Source: Alphaproteobacteria bacterium (GTDB lineage: Bacteria > Pseudomonadota > Alphaproteobacteria > UBA9219 > RFNS01). Taken from it: a stretch of 64,000 bases of DNA. The translations under genes and the position numbers were made by a program. Location: assembly GCA_037200005.1 (NCBI GenBank), contig JBBCGY010000001.1, positions 1,693,103 through 1,757,102 of the forward strand, given 5' to 3'. The first letter of the stretch is position 1, and every line of letters begins with the position of its first letter. Below, one piece after another: positions 1-9,902 of this stretch. The notes under the pieces were generated by a model. The model was not told the DNA's origin. It saw nothing but the letters and a program-made list of their open reading frames with translations, and searched no databases.

Positions 1-2106
1 CTCGACACGAGTGTCGGGATATGCGCCAAAATGAACGCCAACTGGAAGAGGCGCCAGTCCGTGAACTTCGAACCGCCATACGCTGCGAAAGCCTCGTTTG
101 TCCGAAGCCATGCTTCGTAGGGTACAGCTAGCTTTTGCAACCGCGCGCTCTCTTGGGTGTCCTTGGCAGTCTGGAGCTCTCTAGAGCTAACTTGGGCACG
201 CCTCAGAAGTTCAATTCCCGATCGAATATGTCCAGCTTCTTTTCGATATGCCGCGATATCTTTTGCATGAGCCGTACGCTCGGTGTCAGCAAGGTCTTCC
301 GGAAGAGCGGCGCCTACGTCCACGTCTGCCTGCGCCTTGATCCACGCCTCGTACGCAGTGGGCAACGCCAGCAAATCTTCCAGCGGCGTAGCTTCGGAAG
401 ACAACGCTGTATAGGACGTTGGCATGCCCGCAATACTTGTTGGATCGATACGCGGCTGATGGTATTTCGGCGTCCACGTGGTCGCCAAATGCACTACGGT
501 CTCAACAGACTCGCATTGGCGTACCCCGCAGTTCAACCCCATCGCCGGATAAGTCAGCCAATCTGCAAATCTGTATGAAGGCCGCACCCGATCCAAGTTA
601 AGTGACTTATGCAATGCCGTCGGCACTAAAGCGTCGAGTTGTACTTGAAAGATTGCATGCTCGAATGCATTGGCGTCCCGCCCAGAAGGAAGCGCTGCAT
701 CGTTCTGAATAGCCAGCCGTACGTTTGCACGACTTTCATCAACATAGTCTTCGGCAATGTCTATTATTAACTTGAGGCCGGTGAGCGTTGGCTTAACATC
801 ATCAACGACCGCCACTCGACGCGTCCTTAAGGCAGTTAGGTACCGATTCCACGATTCTTCGGTCGCGAAGTTGCTGGGCAGGACGCGCTCGTTAGGGCGA
901 TACGCGTTGTTTTGGCCGGCTTCGGATGCAAGCCATGCCACTATTTTATCTTGAACATCCGCAGCCAGTTTCTGCTCAAACTCATCCATTGCGGACTGCT
1001 GAGAATCAGGATCGCCGACATCGAATTCGATAGCTCCGAGAGAAAGCGGAATTTTACGCCACTTCTGCGGAATTTGTTGAGGCGCAGCAAAGTTGTCAGC
1101 GATGCTTCCGGCATCTTGTCTGAGTGGCATCAATGCCCCGGAAGCAGGCGGCGGTCCTTCTTCTTGTTCTGCTTGTTCCGATGGCGACGGAGTTTCGGCG
1201 GTCGCGCCAGCCTCAGCCGAGTCCTCGACGCCCAGTTCGGTCACATCGCTGTTCGGAAGGTCAACAATATCGTTCGATTCAATTGGCCTAGCAACTGCAC
1301 CCGTGCGCGCATCCACCAAATTTATTCCGAGTTCACGGAACGCCTGATCGAACGCGGCTTTGCGGATCGCGGAGATTGCTTCCACGCGGCGCTCACGCGC
1401 TTCACTGCGATCTGCTCCTTGTCGTTGATAGGCGCGAGCCGAACGATCTGCTCTCTCTAAAGCCTCAGCCGCAGCTCTGGCAATGCCCTTGCTGTCCGGC
1501 GTCTCTGCATCACCGACCTGACGGGATTCTTCGGACATATCTGCCGCTTCATGACTGACTTCGGCACGAACTATTGCCTCTCCAGCTTTTTCCAGGTCCT
1601 CATCTGCCGGAAGTGGCGGGCAGCTCGCCAATTTGCTCTTGAATGAGGTCGCGAGCACGTTGCTCCACGCGCTGTCGCGTCTCCCGCGAGAGCTGCACGG
1701 GCGGCATCATGTCGTTGTCTGGGCTTGATATCTCCTCCCATGAAGGCAACTCGCGAACGTAAATCGCGAGCTGTGGTCGCAGCTCAATCGATCCAGATTG
1801 ATTGGAGTGGACCTGCAGATCCATGCCCATTGTCGCGATATGGATATCACTGGTGTCGTCCTCACCAGCTTGATCGTATCGCGGCAGGAGGAAGCCGCTC
1901 ACCAACTTCGACGACGGGCGAGCGCCGAGCATAACATCACCTTCAGGGCTGCTTCCGACGCACTTCTGCTCGGTCAGGCCAAGGAGGCCTTCAACGATTG
2001 CTTCCTTCACTTCGGTAAAATCGGCGTCCGTTTTCTTGTGCAGCTCGCGCTCGGATGCTTCCAAATTTATCGCTCGAAGTGTCTGCGTGCTTGAATTGGT
2101 CATCAC
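1..2106 (-). pseudogene. drmA: drmA-like DISARM gene, frameshifted and cut by the window edge
   Basis: In DISARM, DrmA is a large helicase-family core subunit that acts with DrmB and DrmC against incoming phage DNA. Frame one starts at GTG 2106 (or ATG 2103) and gives 168 residues, including 'RPSSKLVSGFLLPRYD', like the start of DrmA proteins as I remember them. It stops at 1600-1602. A second minus-strand frame is then open without a stop from about 1625 to base 1 (about 530 residues), ending in 'WRLFQLAFILAHIPTL', which resembles the DrmA segment just before the helicase core. Dropping one C from the CCC at 1618-1620 joins the frames as '...GELPPLPADEDLEKAGE'. The helicase motifs would lie beyond the edge. 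The start directly follows the drmE-like stop, so the two are probably co-translated. The family call rests on remembered motifs and gene order. Confidence 0.6.
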
Positions 2107-4957
2107 TTATCTTGCCTCAATCATTTTTAGATCGCTGACCTCATCTAGGTGCTCCACGGCGCGTTTGGTAAGTTGTGCGATGCCTTCTCTAACCTCAGGG
2201 CCGAGGCCCGATGCCGTTCCGTGAGGATCAACTAGAACCGACACGAATGCCTGGCCCATGCGCAAGCCTGCACGGCGACGGTTGATCCGCAGTTGTTGAA
2301 TTCCAACTTGCCACATCTTTTCGGACAGTTGCTCAGGTACGCTTAACGCCTGCATGAAGGCGTTAAACTCGCGCAATGCCTGCGGTGCGTGAGGTTGACG
2401 CTGATCCGGCGGAAGCTGTTTGTATTCTTCTACCTTCAGCCATCCAGCAACAGCCTGTTGGCTTTGTGTGCGAGCACCAAAAGATTGAATCTTTCCGTGT
2501 ATCCATCGCGTCTTCGCAGACAGACTGTCGCCGGGCACTTGTGCAAGGCTCGCCTGCACCGTGGCGTGGTAGACGTCTAGCCAACCTTCTGCGAGCACTT
2601 TGATGGGCACAACTGCGCGCACTTCGCTTTCAAACTCGCTATCAGGCACGACTACTGTATCGCCAGCCTTTAGGTCTTTCGCCAATGCCCGCTCGAATGG
2701 GTTAAACTCAGCGTTCTTGTTGTAGCGGACCAGTACAGAGAATGGTCTAGCGCGCATTTGACGACCGCTTGTGAGCCCGATGGAGAGCTTTGTTCCTCCA
2801 TCCTCGTCTCCATCATCCTCCGTTAGATCAATGACGCTTTCGGATGTAGTTGTAATAGGTCGCTCATCAAGTTCAAGATCAAGAGTTTGCACTGCACGCG
2901 CCTCGATTTCCTTGTTAGCAGCGTCTCGAACCTGCTTTAGACGCTGAGCGAGCGCTTCAGCGCCGGACAAACTCGGATGCTCAGCAAGGCGCCCCAGTGT
3001 TTGCCCCATGCGGGACGCCAAGTTGCGCTCGCACAAGACGTAAAGTTCTTCGGGAAGCCATGCACGAACCAGAGTTGCGGAGAGCCACTCAATACTTGGG
3101 GCCACCAACATGAGGCGTTTCCATGAATTTTTATTTCCAGACGCCTCTATTTTTGAAAGCTCAAGGCCGAGATTTTGCGCACTGACCAAGGCCACTTGGC
3201 CTTTGTCGAGCCGCTTTCGCATTAGCGTCCCGTTTTCCGGATCGCTGCAGAGGCGGCGCTCACCAAGAAGCAGATCCGTCTCTGAGGCAAAGGCGACTAC
3301 GGTCCAGCTAGATTTTCGCAGAACAGAATCGATAAGGCTATCCAAGAAAGAGCCCACTGGCGTATCTTTATCGAGAACATCGAACGCTTTGTTGACCGCA
3401 TCGCGCGCAACAACCAGTCGGCTGCGTTCCGTCCCCGCAACGCCTGAATCGATTGCAATTGAGATCGGCGTAATAAAAGTTGCTCGCGAGCGACGATCAA
3501 GGAACGCTTCTGCTTGAGCTTGACCAACTGCTTCGCACAGAAAATTGTACGCATCCGCGAGTCCGCAAGGCATGCTTGATGCTCTGCGAATGCTACCGAT
3601 CTCTTTTCTAAGGAAACCAGCAAGCACTAGGTCTGAACTTCCGCGCGCCGCCTCAGACAGGGCTGCGATGGCATCGGACGTTGCTCCCGTCACGACTGCA
3701 AAACTCGCCTCTGTTTGAGAGGTGATAGCGATCGGCGGATCGACTTCGATTGGATTGTTGGTAGTTCTGATGATAACAGTTGAACGTGGGCGTGTCTTTT
3801 TGCCCTGGCGTAATATCTTTTCGAGTCTGCGCTGTATGTAGGTATCTTGTGTGACTGCGAGCACTGGCACTTCTGGATGCCGCTTGGCCAGCTCATTTAC
3901 GAAGTCCTCGACAACCTTCTCCCAGCCAAGACCCAAACGGGTCAAAGCAGGCTGTCCTAAGTCCAGCAAGCAGATGTCAGGCGCTCTGCCAGTGGCGCTC
4001 TTCATCGGCCCCGCAGCGAGCGCGCGCTTGATATTCGCTGAGCTTGAAACAGCATAAAACCCATAGGGGGCTGAGTCAGGCACACAAATGGCAGGCCGAT
4101 AATCTGTTTGAGCCTTCAAACCCCGCCCCGAACTGCACGCGCAAAAAAAGATCGTTCGCTGGTGTTTTGAAGTACGTCCCGTTTTCGCCATCGGCGATGA
4201 AGACAGGATACATCTCGCCAAGAGTCGGGTGTGCCAAATGTGGCTTTGTCCTGTCCCGGCTCTTGAGATCGTTTAGATGCCCCAGTGTTAGATGAAATTT
4301 GTCGCGCAAATCACTAAAGCTCGATTCCTCTACCTCCCTACGAGTGAGGTGATACTTGTTACGGTTCAATATCTCTGATCGGCGCACCAGCAACGAATGT
4401 TGCTGAGTTGAAGTGGCTCCGCCGCGCCAAGGGAAGTACAGTGTTCGCAGCGTTGGCGCGCGTTCGCACCAGCTAAACCCCTTAGACACTTGCGTCGGTG
4501 ACGCACATAAAAGCGCTAACATTGCCAACGGATGAAGGTAGGAAACATCTCTGGGACTGTGAGGCCACTGCAGAATAACCGAAGTCTGGCGGGTTCTTAG
4601 AACCTCAAAAAACTCTCGTAGCAATTCCATCGTAGGACGGTTCAAACTTGCCACCTCGGCGACGGCATCAACGCTCATCAAACGTAGCTCCTCAGCCGCG
4701 TGAATAACGGTTTGGACATCCAGCTGATGAAACTTTGATTGGGCCTGCTCTGGAGATTCGGCATCTGGCGCTTTCTCCTGGAGATTTGCCTGCTTTGCAC
4801 GCATGCGCTCGATCAGCACTTTGCGATTTGACATTGCTTCCAATCGTGCCTTTTGCAATTGTTGTAATGGGTCTTCGCGCTTCTTCACCTCCCCACCCCC
4901 GCTAGCAAAAACTGATCTAAGCATCGCTTCAAGCAGGTACCACCGCTCAAAGAGCAA
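2107..4957 (-). pseudogene. drmE: drmE-like DISARM gene split by one frameshift
   Basis: Two overlapping minus-strand frames (4957-4076 and 4221-2107) together make about 950 residues. The first runs to 'LFLRVQFGAGFE'. The second is clearly coding from 'AQTDYRPAICVPDSAPYGF'. Removing one G from the GG at 4113-4114 joins them, while the start of the second frame (residues before 'KAQTDY') is cysteine- and serine-rich shadow sequence. The C-terminal half has 'ATLVRAWLPEELYVLCER' and an acidic stretch (TEDDGDEDGG). I see no catalytic motif. Its position immediately upstream of a drmA-like gene, and its length, fit DrmE, the class 2 DISARM subunit of unknown biochemistry, but I cannot confirm homology from sequence alone. 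It may be inactive, or the shift may be an assembly error. Confidence 0.5.
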
Positions 4958-5047
4958 TCATATTGGTTGTTTATTTACAACTATAGCGCGAACGCCTTTT
5001 AAAGACAATAGTGTGGAATATTGAATTCCTAAAATCGATTATGAAAC

Positions 5048-5740
5048 TCATCTTCTACTACCAAACACGAACCCCGCCGCCGCTTCGCACTGACAATGGA
5101 TTGGATTGATGAGAGGTTTGGGAGCGCTGGTTTCGTTGATGGCTAGGGGAAGCTCAGTGCACGCCAGGATAATGGCGTCCACCTCGGCATAGCGTTTCAG
5201 CATCGCGGCGAAGATGCGGGGATAGGACGGGTCGAGATTGCCGAGCGCCAGTTCTGACTGAATGTCCTGGATCGACTTACGGTCTTCGGCATTGGGGATC
5301 ATGACCTTGATGCCCCTGTCCTCGAAATATTTGGCGAAGAAGCCGTCCTCCATCGTGAAAGCCGTTCCTAGCAGCAAGACGGTCTTGTGTCCCTGCCGCT
5401 GGGCTTCCTCCGCCGCCAGATGGCCGGCATGGAATACTGGGATGGTGATATTCAGGCTATCCCTTATCTGGTCGAAGGCGCGGTGCAGCGTGTTGTTACA
5501 GATGATGAGGCAGTCCGGCCCCTTGGCGAGGAAGAAGCGGACTTCCTCGGCCAGTAGCGCGGGGATTTTATCCCAGCCGTCATGATAAAGGCTTTTGATC
5601 GGGTGATAATCGATGCTGTAGAGCAGAATCCGCGCCGAATGATGCCCGCCCAGCGCCTTCTGCGCCGCGCGATTGAGCAACTCATAATAGCTGAAGGTCG
5701 AAGGCCAGCTCGTCCCGCCGAGAAGTCCTATGGTTTTCAT
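5048..5740 (-). CDS. Aspartate/glutamate racemase family protein
   Basis: PLP-independent racemase fold of about 230 residues, which would interconvert L- and D-Asp or D-Glu through two cysteines. The N-terminus 'KTIGLLGGTSWPST' is the usual glycine-rich start. The two catalytic cysteines are in 'CNNTLHRAFD' and 'ACTELPLAI'. ATG 5740 is preferred over the in-frame TTG three bases earlier because AGGTGATT sits just upstream. It is the last gene of a minus-strand operon with a VanX-like dipeptidase (54-bp gap), a D-Ala-D-Ala-type ligase, a PhzF/DapF-like protein and an oxygenase, so it probably supplies a D-amino acid to that pathway. The substrate cannot be read from sequence. The C-terminal segment after the second cysteine has a cysteine (IHCQCE) that is not usual for the family. 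Confidence 0.85.
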   Translation of the reverse strand: MKTIGLLGGTSWPSTFSYYELLNRAAQKALGGHHSARILLYSIDYHPIKSLYHDGWDKIPALLAEEVRFFLAKGPDCLIICNNTLHRAFDQIRDSLNITIPVFHAGHLAAEEAQRQGHKTVLLLGTAFTMEDGFFAKYFEDRGIKVMIPNAEDRKSIQDIQSELALGNLDPSYPRIFAAMLKRYAEVDAIILACTELPLAINETSAPKPLINPIHCQCEAAAGFVFGSRR

Positions 5741-5793
5741 CAATCACCTGGGGACGAAGTCGTACGAAGATGGTGACAGATTAAAGAGGCTTT

Positions 5794-6585
5794 TCATTTC
5801 TCAGGATTTTCCATGTATCCATACCAAGCTTCCGATGGCGCATTAACAGTCTGGAACATGCGCAGCATACGAATATACATTTCGTTCCCATAATCAAAAT
5901 GCCAGAATTCCAGAGGATAATTTGTAAATCCAACTTGTTGCATAGACAAATGGAGAAGCCGCCGATTCCAAAGGCGCGCATCATTATCTGCAATCTCACC
6001 AGCTACAAGCTTTCTCTCAAAAAAATCGCTATGACTTATAGACGACGTTTCATCAAAACGAGCACCCATATCTAACAACCTTCCTGTTTCTTTGTGACGT
6101 ATAAATAAATCAATGGCAGCACCAGTGGAATGGGTTGGCCATGTCCTGGAATCTTCGAGCGCAAACATACTCGGATCAGAAACATAGTTTAGAACGTATT
6201 GTCGACGCTCTTCTTCGGAAGAGTCAGGCATTTCGCACATTGCTTTTCTGGTAAAGAAGCTCCACAGACCACGCTGACATTCAATCGAGCGATATGCATC
6301 CAGGACGTAAACTTCGAGTCCGTAATTAGACAGAATTTGATTCACTCTTAGAAGTTTGAGCGCAACCGCTTCCCGCCCCCATACCTCTTGCATGGCCCCT
6401 TCAATTTTTTCTAGGTAAGGCCAGTTATCCCCATCAGATCGATTGTAATAACTTTCGCAAGCGATGTTTAAGTCAAGAAATTTGACCAATCGGTCTTTAG
6501 CCTCACTGTGATTTTCATTGAAATCAATATAATATACTTTGAAAAAGTCTCTTGGAATGAAAAATCTATGATGGGTACGGAGCAT
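5794..6585 (-). CDS. D-Ala-D-Ala dipeptidase, VanX/DdpX-like (M15)
   Basis: A 263-residue zinc D,D-dipeptidase. The metal-site motif SxHxxGxAxD appears as 'THSTGAAIDLFI' and the distal motif ExWH as 'EFWHFDYG', so the zinc ligands His, Asp and His and the catalytic Glu are all present. The segment 'VLDAYRSIECQRGLW' carries the arginine that binds the substrate in VanX. No signal peptide is visible, so it should act in the cytoplasm like VanX rather than as a periplasmic carboxypeptidase. It lies between a D-Ala-D-Ala-type ligase (157-bp gap) and the racemase. In glycopeptide resistance VanX removes D-Ala-D-Ala so that a modified terminus prevails; a similar editing or immunity role is an inference here. 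No strong ribosome site precedes the ATG, and the N-terminal 30 residues are weakly supported. Confidence 0.82.
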   Translation of the reverse strand: MLRTHHRFFIPRDFFKVYYIDFNENHSEAKDRLVKFLDLNIACESYYNRSDGDNWPYLEKIEGAMQEVWGREAVALKLLRVNQILSNYGLEVYVLDAYRSIECQRGLWSFFTRKAMCEMPDSSEEERRQYVLNYVSDPSMFALEDSRTWPTHSTGAAIDLFIRHKETGRLLDMGARFDETSSISHSDFFERKLVAGEIADNDARLWNRRLLHLSMQQVGFTNYPLEFWHFDYGNEMYIRMLRMFQTVNAPSEAWYGYMENPEK

Positions 6586-6742
6586 GTAAGCAGCGCCGAT
6601 GATTCATTGGGAATCTGATTCAGCCAAGGGAATACGGAATGCACCTTGTCTAGCGGCATGGGAGTTTGGGGCGCGCCTTTTGTTCTTCTACGCATGGCAT
6701 CTTCTATTCTGCATTGTGCCTAAGTTCCATCTCACATGCCTA

Positions 6743-7909
6743 TTATGTCATATCTTTTTTAACGAGACTTATTTTTCCTCCTTGTTCAGAAGGACGAGCA
6801 GGCATTGCAAACGCTGATTCTGGGGTCACGGCCAAGTTAATAATGTGATTTAACAGTTCCGTGTATTCAAGGCCTGCCTCTTTCATAAGCATGGGGAAAA
6901 CGCTAGAGGCGGTAAAGCCAGGTATTGTGTTGACCTCATTAAGATAGAGTTGAGATGTTCCTCTATCCAGAAAAAAATCTATACGGGCAAACCCGCGGCA
7001 TTCTATGGCTTGGTATACCTTTTTTGCCATATCCTGAACTTGTAATTCAATGTCCCGTGGAATGGCAGACGGGCAAATGATGGGAGGCACCGTTTCAAGA
7101 ATATATTTGTCATCATAGGAATCGAAACTATCGGATCGAGGCTGAGACATAGCAGATGGGGAAACGATCAGATTCTTGCCATTACCAACAACGCCAACCA
7201 TAAGTTCGATTTGATCTATATATTGCTCCACAAGCGCTGAACCATCATGCTTAAAGGCCAGTTGCAAGGCATCGCCAAGCTCATCAAAAGTTTTAACTCG
7301 GGAAGCTCCTATACTTGAACCACCGCATACGGGTTTTACGAAAAGGTTGTTGTGACCAAAAGAAGAAGTGATGTGATTGCAGACCTCAACAAGACTTTCT
7401 TTCGCTTCCTGCGCCGACACAATTAGGTCTTTGACAACAGGGACGTCGGCACTCCGGACAATCCTCTTGGTTGCTGCTTTATCATACGCAATCGCCGATG
7501 GCAGCACGCCACAACCGACCACAGGCTTGTGGGTCATGGATAGAAACCCCTGCAGAATTCCATCTTCACCATGTGAGCCATGGGTAATTGGAAATAGACA
7601 GTCCACGCCCGCAAAATGCTCGGCAGAAGGAAAGCCGGAAAACGTTTCGACGGGAGACGCAACAGAAGGAGGGGGCAGATTCCGTATTTTGAAAGGCAGC
7701 ATGGCGCTATCTGTCTGCATATAAAGTTGCCACCACGCGCCAGGCCCAATTAGCCAGTTTCCATCCTTCGAGATGCCGAATAATGTACCCTGTATACGGC
7801 TTGGATCGATATTTTCTAAAATGGATTTAGTGCTGGCAAGGCTAACCTCATGTTCGGCGCTCGTGCCGCCGAAAATAAATCCAACTCTTATGGGGCGATC
7901 TATAGACAT
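6743..7909 (-). CDS. D-alanine--D-alanine ligase family (ATP-grasp)
   Basis: A 388-residue ATP-grasp ligase that would join two D-amino acids using ATP. Visible motifs are 'GGTSAEHEVSL' at the N-terminus, 'HGSHGEDGILQG' and 'KPVCGGSSIGAS' for nucleotide and first-substrate binding, and 'LNEVNTIPGFTASS' for metal and second-substrate binding. The omega-loop reads 'FDSYDDKY', matching the 'FYDYEAKY' pattern of dipeptide-forming Ddl and keeping its second tyrosine, rather than the VanA depsipeptide type. A GAGGAG site precedes ATG 7909. Because it sits with racemase, epimerase-like, VanX-like and oxygenase genes rather than in a cell-division cluster, it is unlikely to be the housekeeping ddl. 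Its product could be D-Ala-D-X with a modified X; that is inference. Confidence 0.88.
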   Translation of the reverse strand: MSIDRPIRVGFIFGGTSAEHEVSLASTKSILENIDPSRIQGTLFGISKDGNWLIGPGAWWQLYMQTDSAMLPFKIRNLPPPSVASPVETFSGFPSAEHFAGVDCLFPITHGSHGEDGILQGFLSMTHKPVVGCGVLPSAIAYDKAATKRIVRSADVPVVKDLIVSAQEAKESLVEVCNHITSSFGHNNLFVKPVCGGSSIGASRVKTFDELGDALQLAFKHDGSALVEQYIDQIELMVGVVGNGKNLIVSPSAMSQPRSDSFDSYDDKYILETVPPIICPSAIPRDIELQVQDMAKKVYQAIECRGFARIDFFLDRGTSQLYLNEVNTIPGFTASSVFPMLMKEAGLEYTELLNHIINLAVTPESAFAMPARPSEQGGKISLVKKDMT

Positions 7910-7929
7910 AGCGAGCTCCTCTATCTACA

Positions 7930-8904
7930 TTATTTTTTGAACGTCAGAACAGTGTAAACCTTGTTGCGATATTCGGGTCTATTGGGCACGAGATTGTCAA
8001 GGGTAACCAGCAAGTCGCGTTCATGCCTAGCTTGTGCCGTTATAGCCACGGTTTGCTGTTCAGGAAGAAGGGCAACTTTCTGCACGCCACCTATGTGACC
8101 TTCCGGGCCCTCTGAGAAAACGGAGAGTATCCGATATGTGTTTGTGGAAGAATTGAGTCCCCTCTGCTTCCAATATGGAGCAAGCAAAGCACTGCTTGAG
8201 CCGCATGCAATGTCTTCATTGACTCCACTAATTGGAAGAAAAACGCGCACATGAAGGTCACATGCTGATTTTGGCGGAGCTAAGCAAGATGTTATCATCC
8301 CCTCATGTTTAAAAGGGCCTTTTGCTGCCATGATCTTCATGGCTTCAAAATCAGGCTTCGCATGCAGAAGCGTTTCAGCATTGTCCAATTCGACGATATA
8401 ATCTCTATGATGCGGAGAAAACGCGATAGAATTGATACTTAAAATACCTACGTTTAGAACGGAGGCCACCTTCTCATATAGCAAGAAATCGGACATATAT
8501 TTTAAAGTGTCTGCTCGCATATCGAGGCCCAGGCTTTCACCATAAATATGACCCTTGATATATCTTTCATGCCCTGCAAACTGCTCTGGATTTAAATAAA
8601 AAGTTATGTCCTTTCCATCCAAAGTTTTTGTCATTCTCTTCAATTGAGCGACTGCGGCGAGCGTCGCGTGTCCACATATATGACATTCTCGCCCATTAAG
8701 GTCGTAATATCTTATATTAAATTCGGACCGCTCATCATTGCGTGGCTCTAGAAAAGCAGTAATTGGCTGCTGTGCTTCTATTGCGATTCTCTGCATCACC
8801 CCTGCTTCCGGCATGTTCTCTAAGAGAACAACGCCAGCTGGATTGCCTAGCGCAGGAACTGCTGTACTTGTAAAGGCTCGCAAAATGTGGACGGGGCAAT
8901 CCAT
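7930..8904 (-). CDS. PhzF/DapF-fold protein with a two-cysteine active site
   Basis: Members of this fold are isomerases (PhzF) or PLP-independent epimerases (DapF). The protein has 'GNPAGVVL' (residues 20-27), 'CGHATLAA' (77-84) and 'NEDIACGSSSA' (229-239). The PhzF general base, a glutamate in 'xETAF', is replaced by Ile48 in 'PITAF'. Cysteines stand instead at Cys77, before the GH motif, and Cys234, in the ACG loop, the two positions used by diaminopimelate epimerase. I therefore infer a racemase or epimerase rather than a PhzF isomerase; O-ureidoserine racemase of D-cycloserine synthesis is a known DapF-type precedent. ATG 8904 is chosen over TTG 8910. It is 20 bp upstream of the ligase gene and 48 bp downstream of the oxygenase. 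Confidence 0.8.
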   Translation of the reverse strand: MDCPVHILRAFTSTAVPALGNPAGVVLLENMPEAGVMQRIAIEAQQPITAFLEPRNDERSEFNIRYYDLNGRECHICGHATLAAVAQLKRMTKTLDGKDITFYLNPEQFAGHERYIKGHIYGESLGLDMRADTLKYMSDFLLYEKVASVLNVGILSINSIAFSPHHRDYIVELDNAETLLHAKPDFEAMKIMAAKGPFKHEGMITSCLAPPKSACDLHVRVFLPISGVNEDIACGSSSALLAPYWKQRGLNSSTNTYRILSVFSEGPEGHIGGVQKVALLPEQQTVAITAQARHERDLLVTLDNLVPNRPEYRNKVYTVLTFKK

Positions 8905-8952
8905 ATACAATATCCATTTTTGATAAGTGAATTCGCAAAAATTCGGCGACTA

Positions 8953-9606
8953 TTATTTTGGATTAGGATCAACTGTTCCATAAAGATGCTGGTCTAAACC
9001 CGTAGGACGTTTACATGAAGGAGAGTAATAATTAAAAATAACAGCAATGCGGCAATCAGCATCTTTGTTCAATGACGTTACGTAATGCGGGTGCTCTCTT
9101 GCATCAAAGAATACAAAATTTCCTACCTTCGGATAGATTTTCACACAGTCAGAATCTATTGCCTCTGTACCTACCGCTGCAGAATTATTGGCGACAACAA
9201 GTTCGCCCCCACTTCCTGGCGGATGCCCGGTTACATAAAGAAGCCCCGCAAGCCCAGTGTCAACATGGGCTTCATAACGCATGTTCTTGCCTTTTTGCAT
9301 GTTGATGTTAACCGCAGAAGTTGGAATGGGATCACAAAACACTGACTCTGCTTGATGCCACTTCTGGACAATATCCAGCAACTCATTCTCATACAGTTTA
9401 TATAGCCACGGAACCCCTGTTTTAATTTTCTCACCAGTCACCACGTAAATATTTAGAGGCTGATTGGGATCAATTTCGCGCGACGTAACTGATGTTGGCG
9501 AGATGCGATAGTTTAACGCATTGGCTTCGGTATATTTGATAAGCTCCTCCTGCCAATCTTGTGGCAAAAGAGATGTAACGTCGCGATCATAATATCTGAA
9601 AGTCAT
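8953..9606 (-). CDS. 2-oxoglutarate/Fe(II)-dependent oxygenase
   Basis: A 217-residue double-stranded beta-helix oxygenase. The iron-binding HxD is in 'YEAHVDTGLAG', the distal histidine in 'EHPHYVTSL', and the arginine expected to bind 2-oxoglutarate in 'CRIAVIFNYYSP'. Such enzymes hydroxylate or desaturate amino acids or proteins, including prolyl-hydroxylase-like types. It is the first gene of the five-gene D-amino-acid operon; AAGGAG lies 8 bases before the ATG. In this setting it may hydroxylate the amino acid that the ligase later uses, but the substrate is unknown. Confidence 0.82.
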   Translation of the reverse strand: MTFRYYDRDVTSLLPQDWQEELIKYTEANALNYRISPTSVTSREIDPNQPLNIYVVTGEKIKTGVPWLYKLYENELLDIVQKWHQAESVFCDPIPTSAVNINMQKGKNMRYEAHVDTGLAGLLYVTGHPPGSGGELVVANNSAAVGTEAIDSDCVKIYPKVGNFVFFDAREHPHYVTSLNKDADCRIAVIFNYYSPSCKRPTGLDQHLYGTVDPNPK

Positions 9607-9708
9607 TTTATTTCTCCTTCCAAGCGGAATTTAGCGAACCCTAGCCCTATCCACAATGCTGTCTCTCAAAAGACTATTTAATACATTTAGTCCATTCTAT
9701 TTAAGGCG

Positions 9709-9894
9709 TTAATGTTGCGTCGAGATATTGGTGTCGTTCAAAGCATGAAGAGCCTGCTCAAGCCGCGCGTCTTCGTCGAGTGTCGCGATGTCGTTCTTGA
9801 TCTTGGACATCTTCTCAATCGTCAGCAGCAACCCATAGGCCATGTCCTTGCCGTAACGCGCGACGAGATCGTTATACGTCAGTCTATCCTTCAT
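9709..9894 (-). CDS. Small hypothetical protein (61 aa)
   Basis: Begins MKDRLTYNDLVARYGKDMAYG after GGGGGC, which decides ATG 9894 over a longer reading that overlaps the next gene. It is mostly helical and charged, with no family I recognise. It starts 8 bp after the stop of the 57-residue gene at 9903-10076, so the two form a pair. They diverge from the XRE regulator at 10294, which may control them. A small regulatory or toxin-antitoxin-like pair is possible but unproven. Confidence 0.5.
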   Translation of the reverse strand: MKDRLTYNDLVARYGKDMAYGLLLTIEKMSKIKNDIATLDEDARLEQALHALNDTNISTQH

Positions 9895-9902
9895 GCTGCC
9901 CC

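Noticed and set aside
135-1460. Several plus-strand frames at the left edge
   Set aside because: They are antisense to a continuous minus-strand frame that reads as a sensible drmA-like protein without stops.
4076-4221. Programmed frameshift in the drmE-like gene at the T7 run (4143-4149)
   Set aside because: Both frames read poorly right after the T run in the second frame, and the better join lies further downstream at a GG; no stimulatory structure is evident.
5048-9606. Classical vancomycin-resistance operon
   Set aside because: No VanH dehydrogenase or VanRS; the ligase omega-loop is of the dipeptide-forming type.
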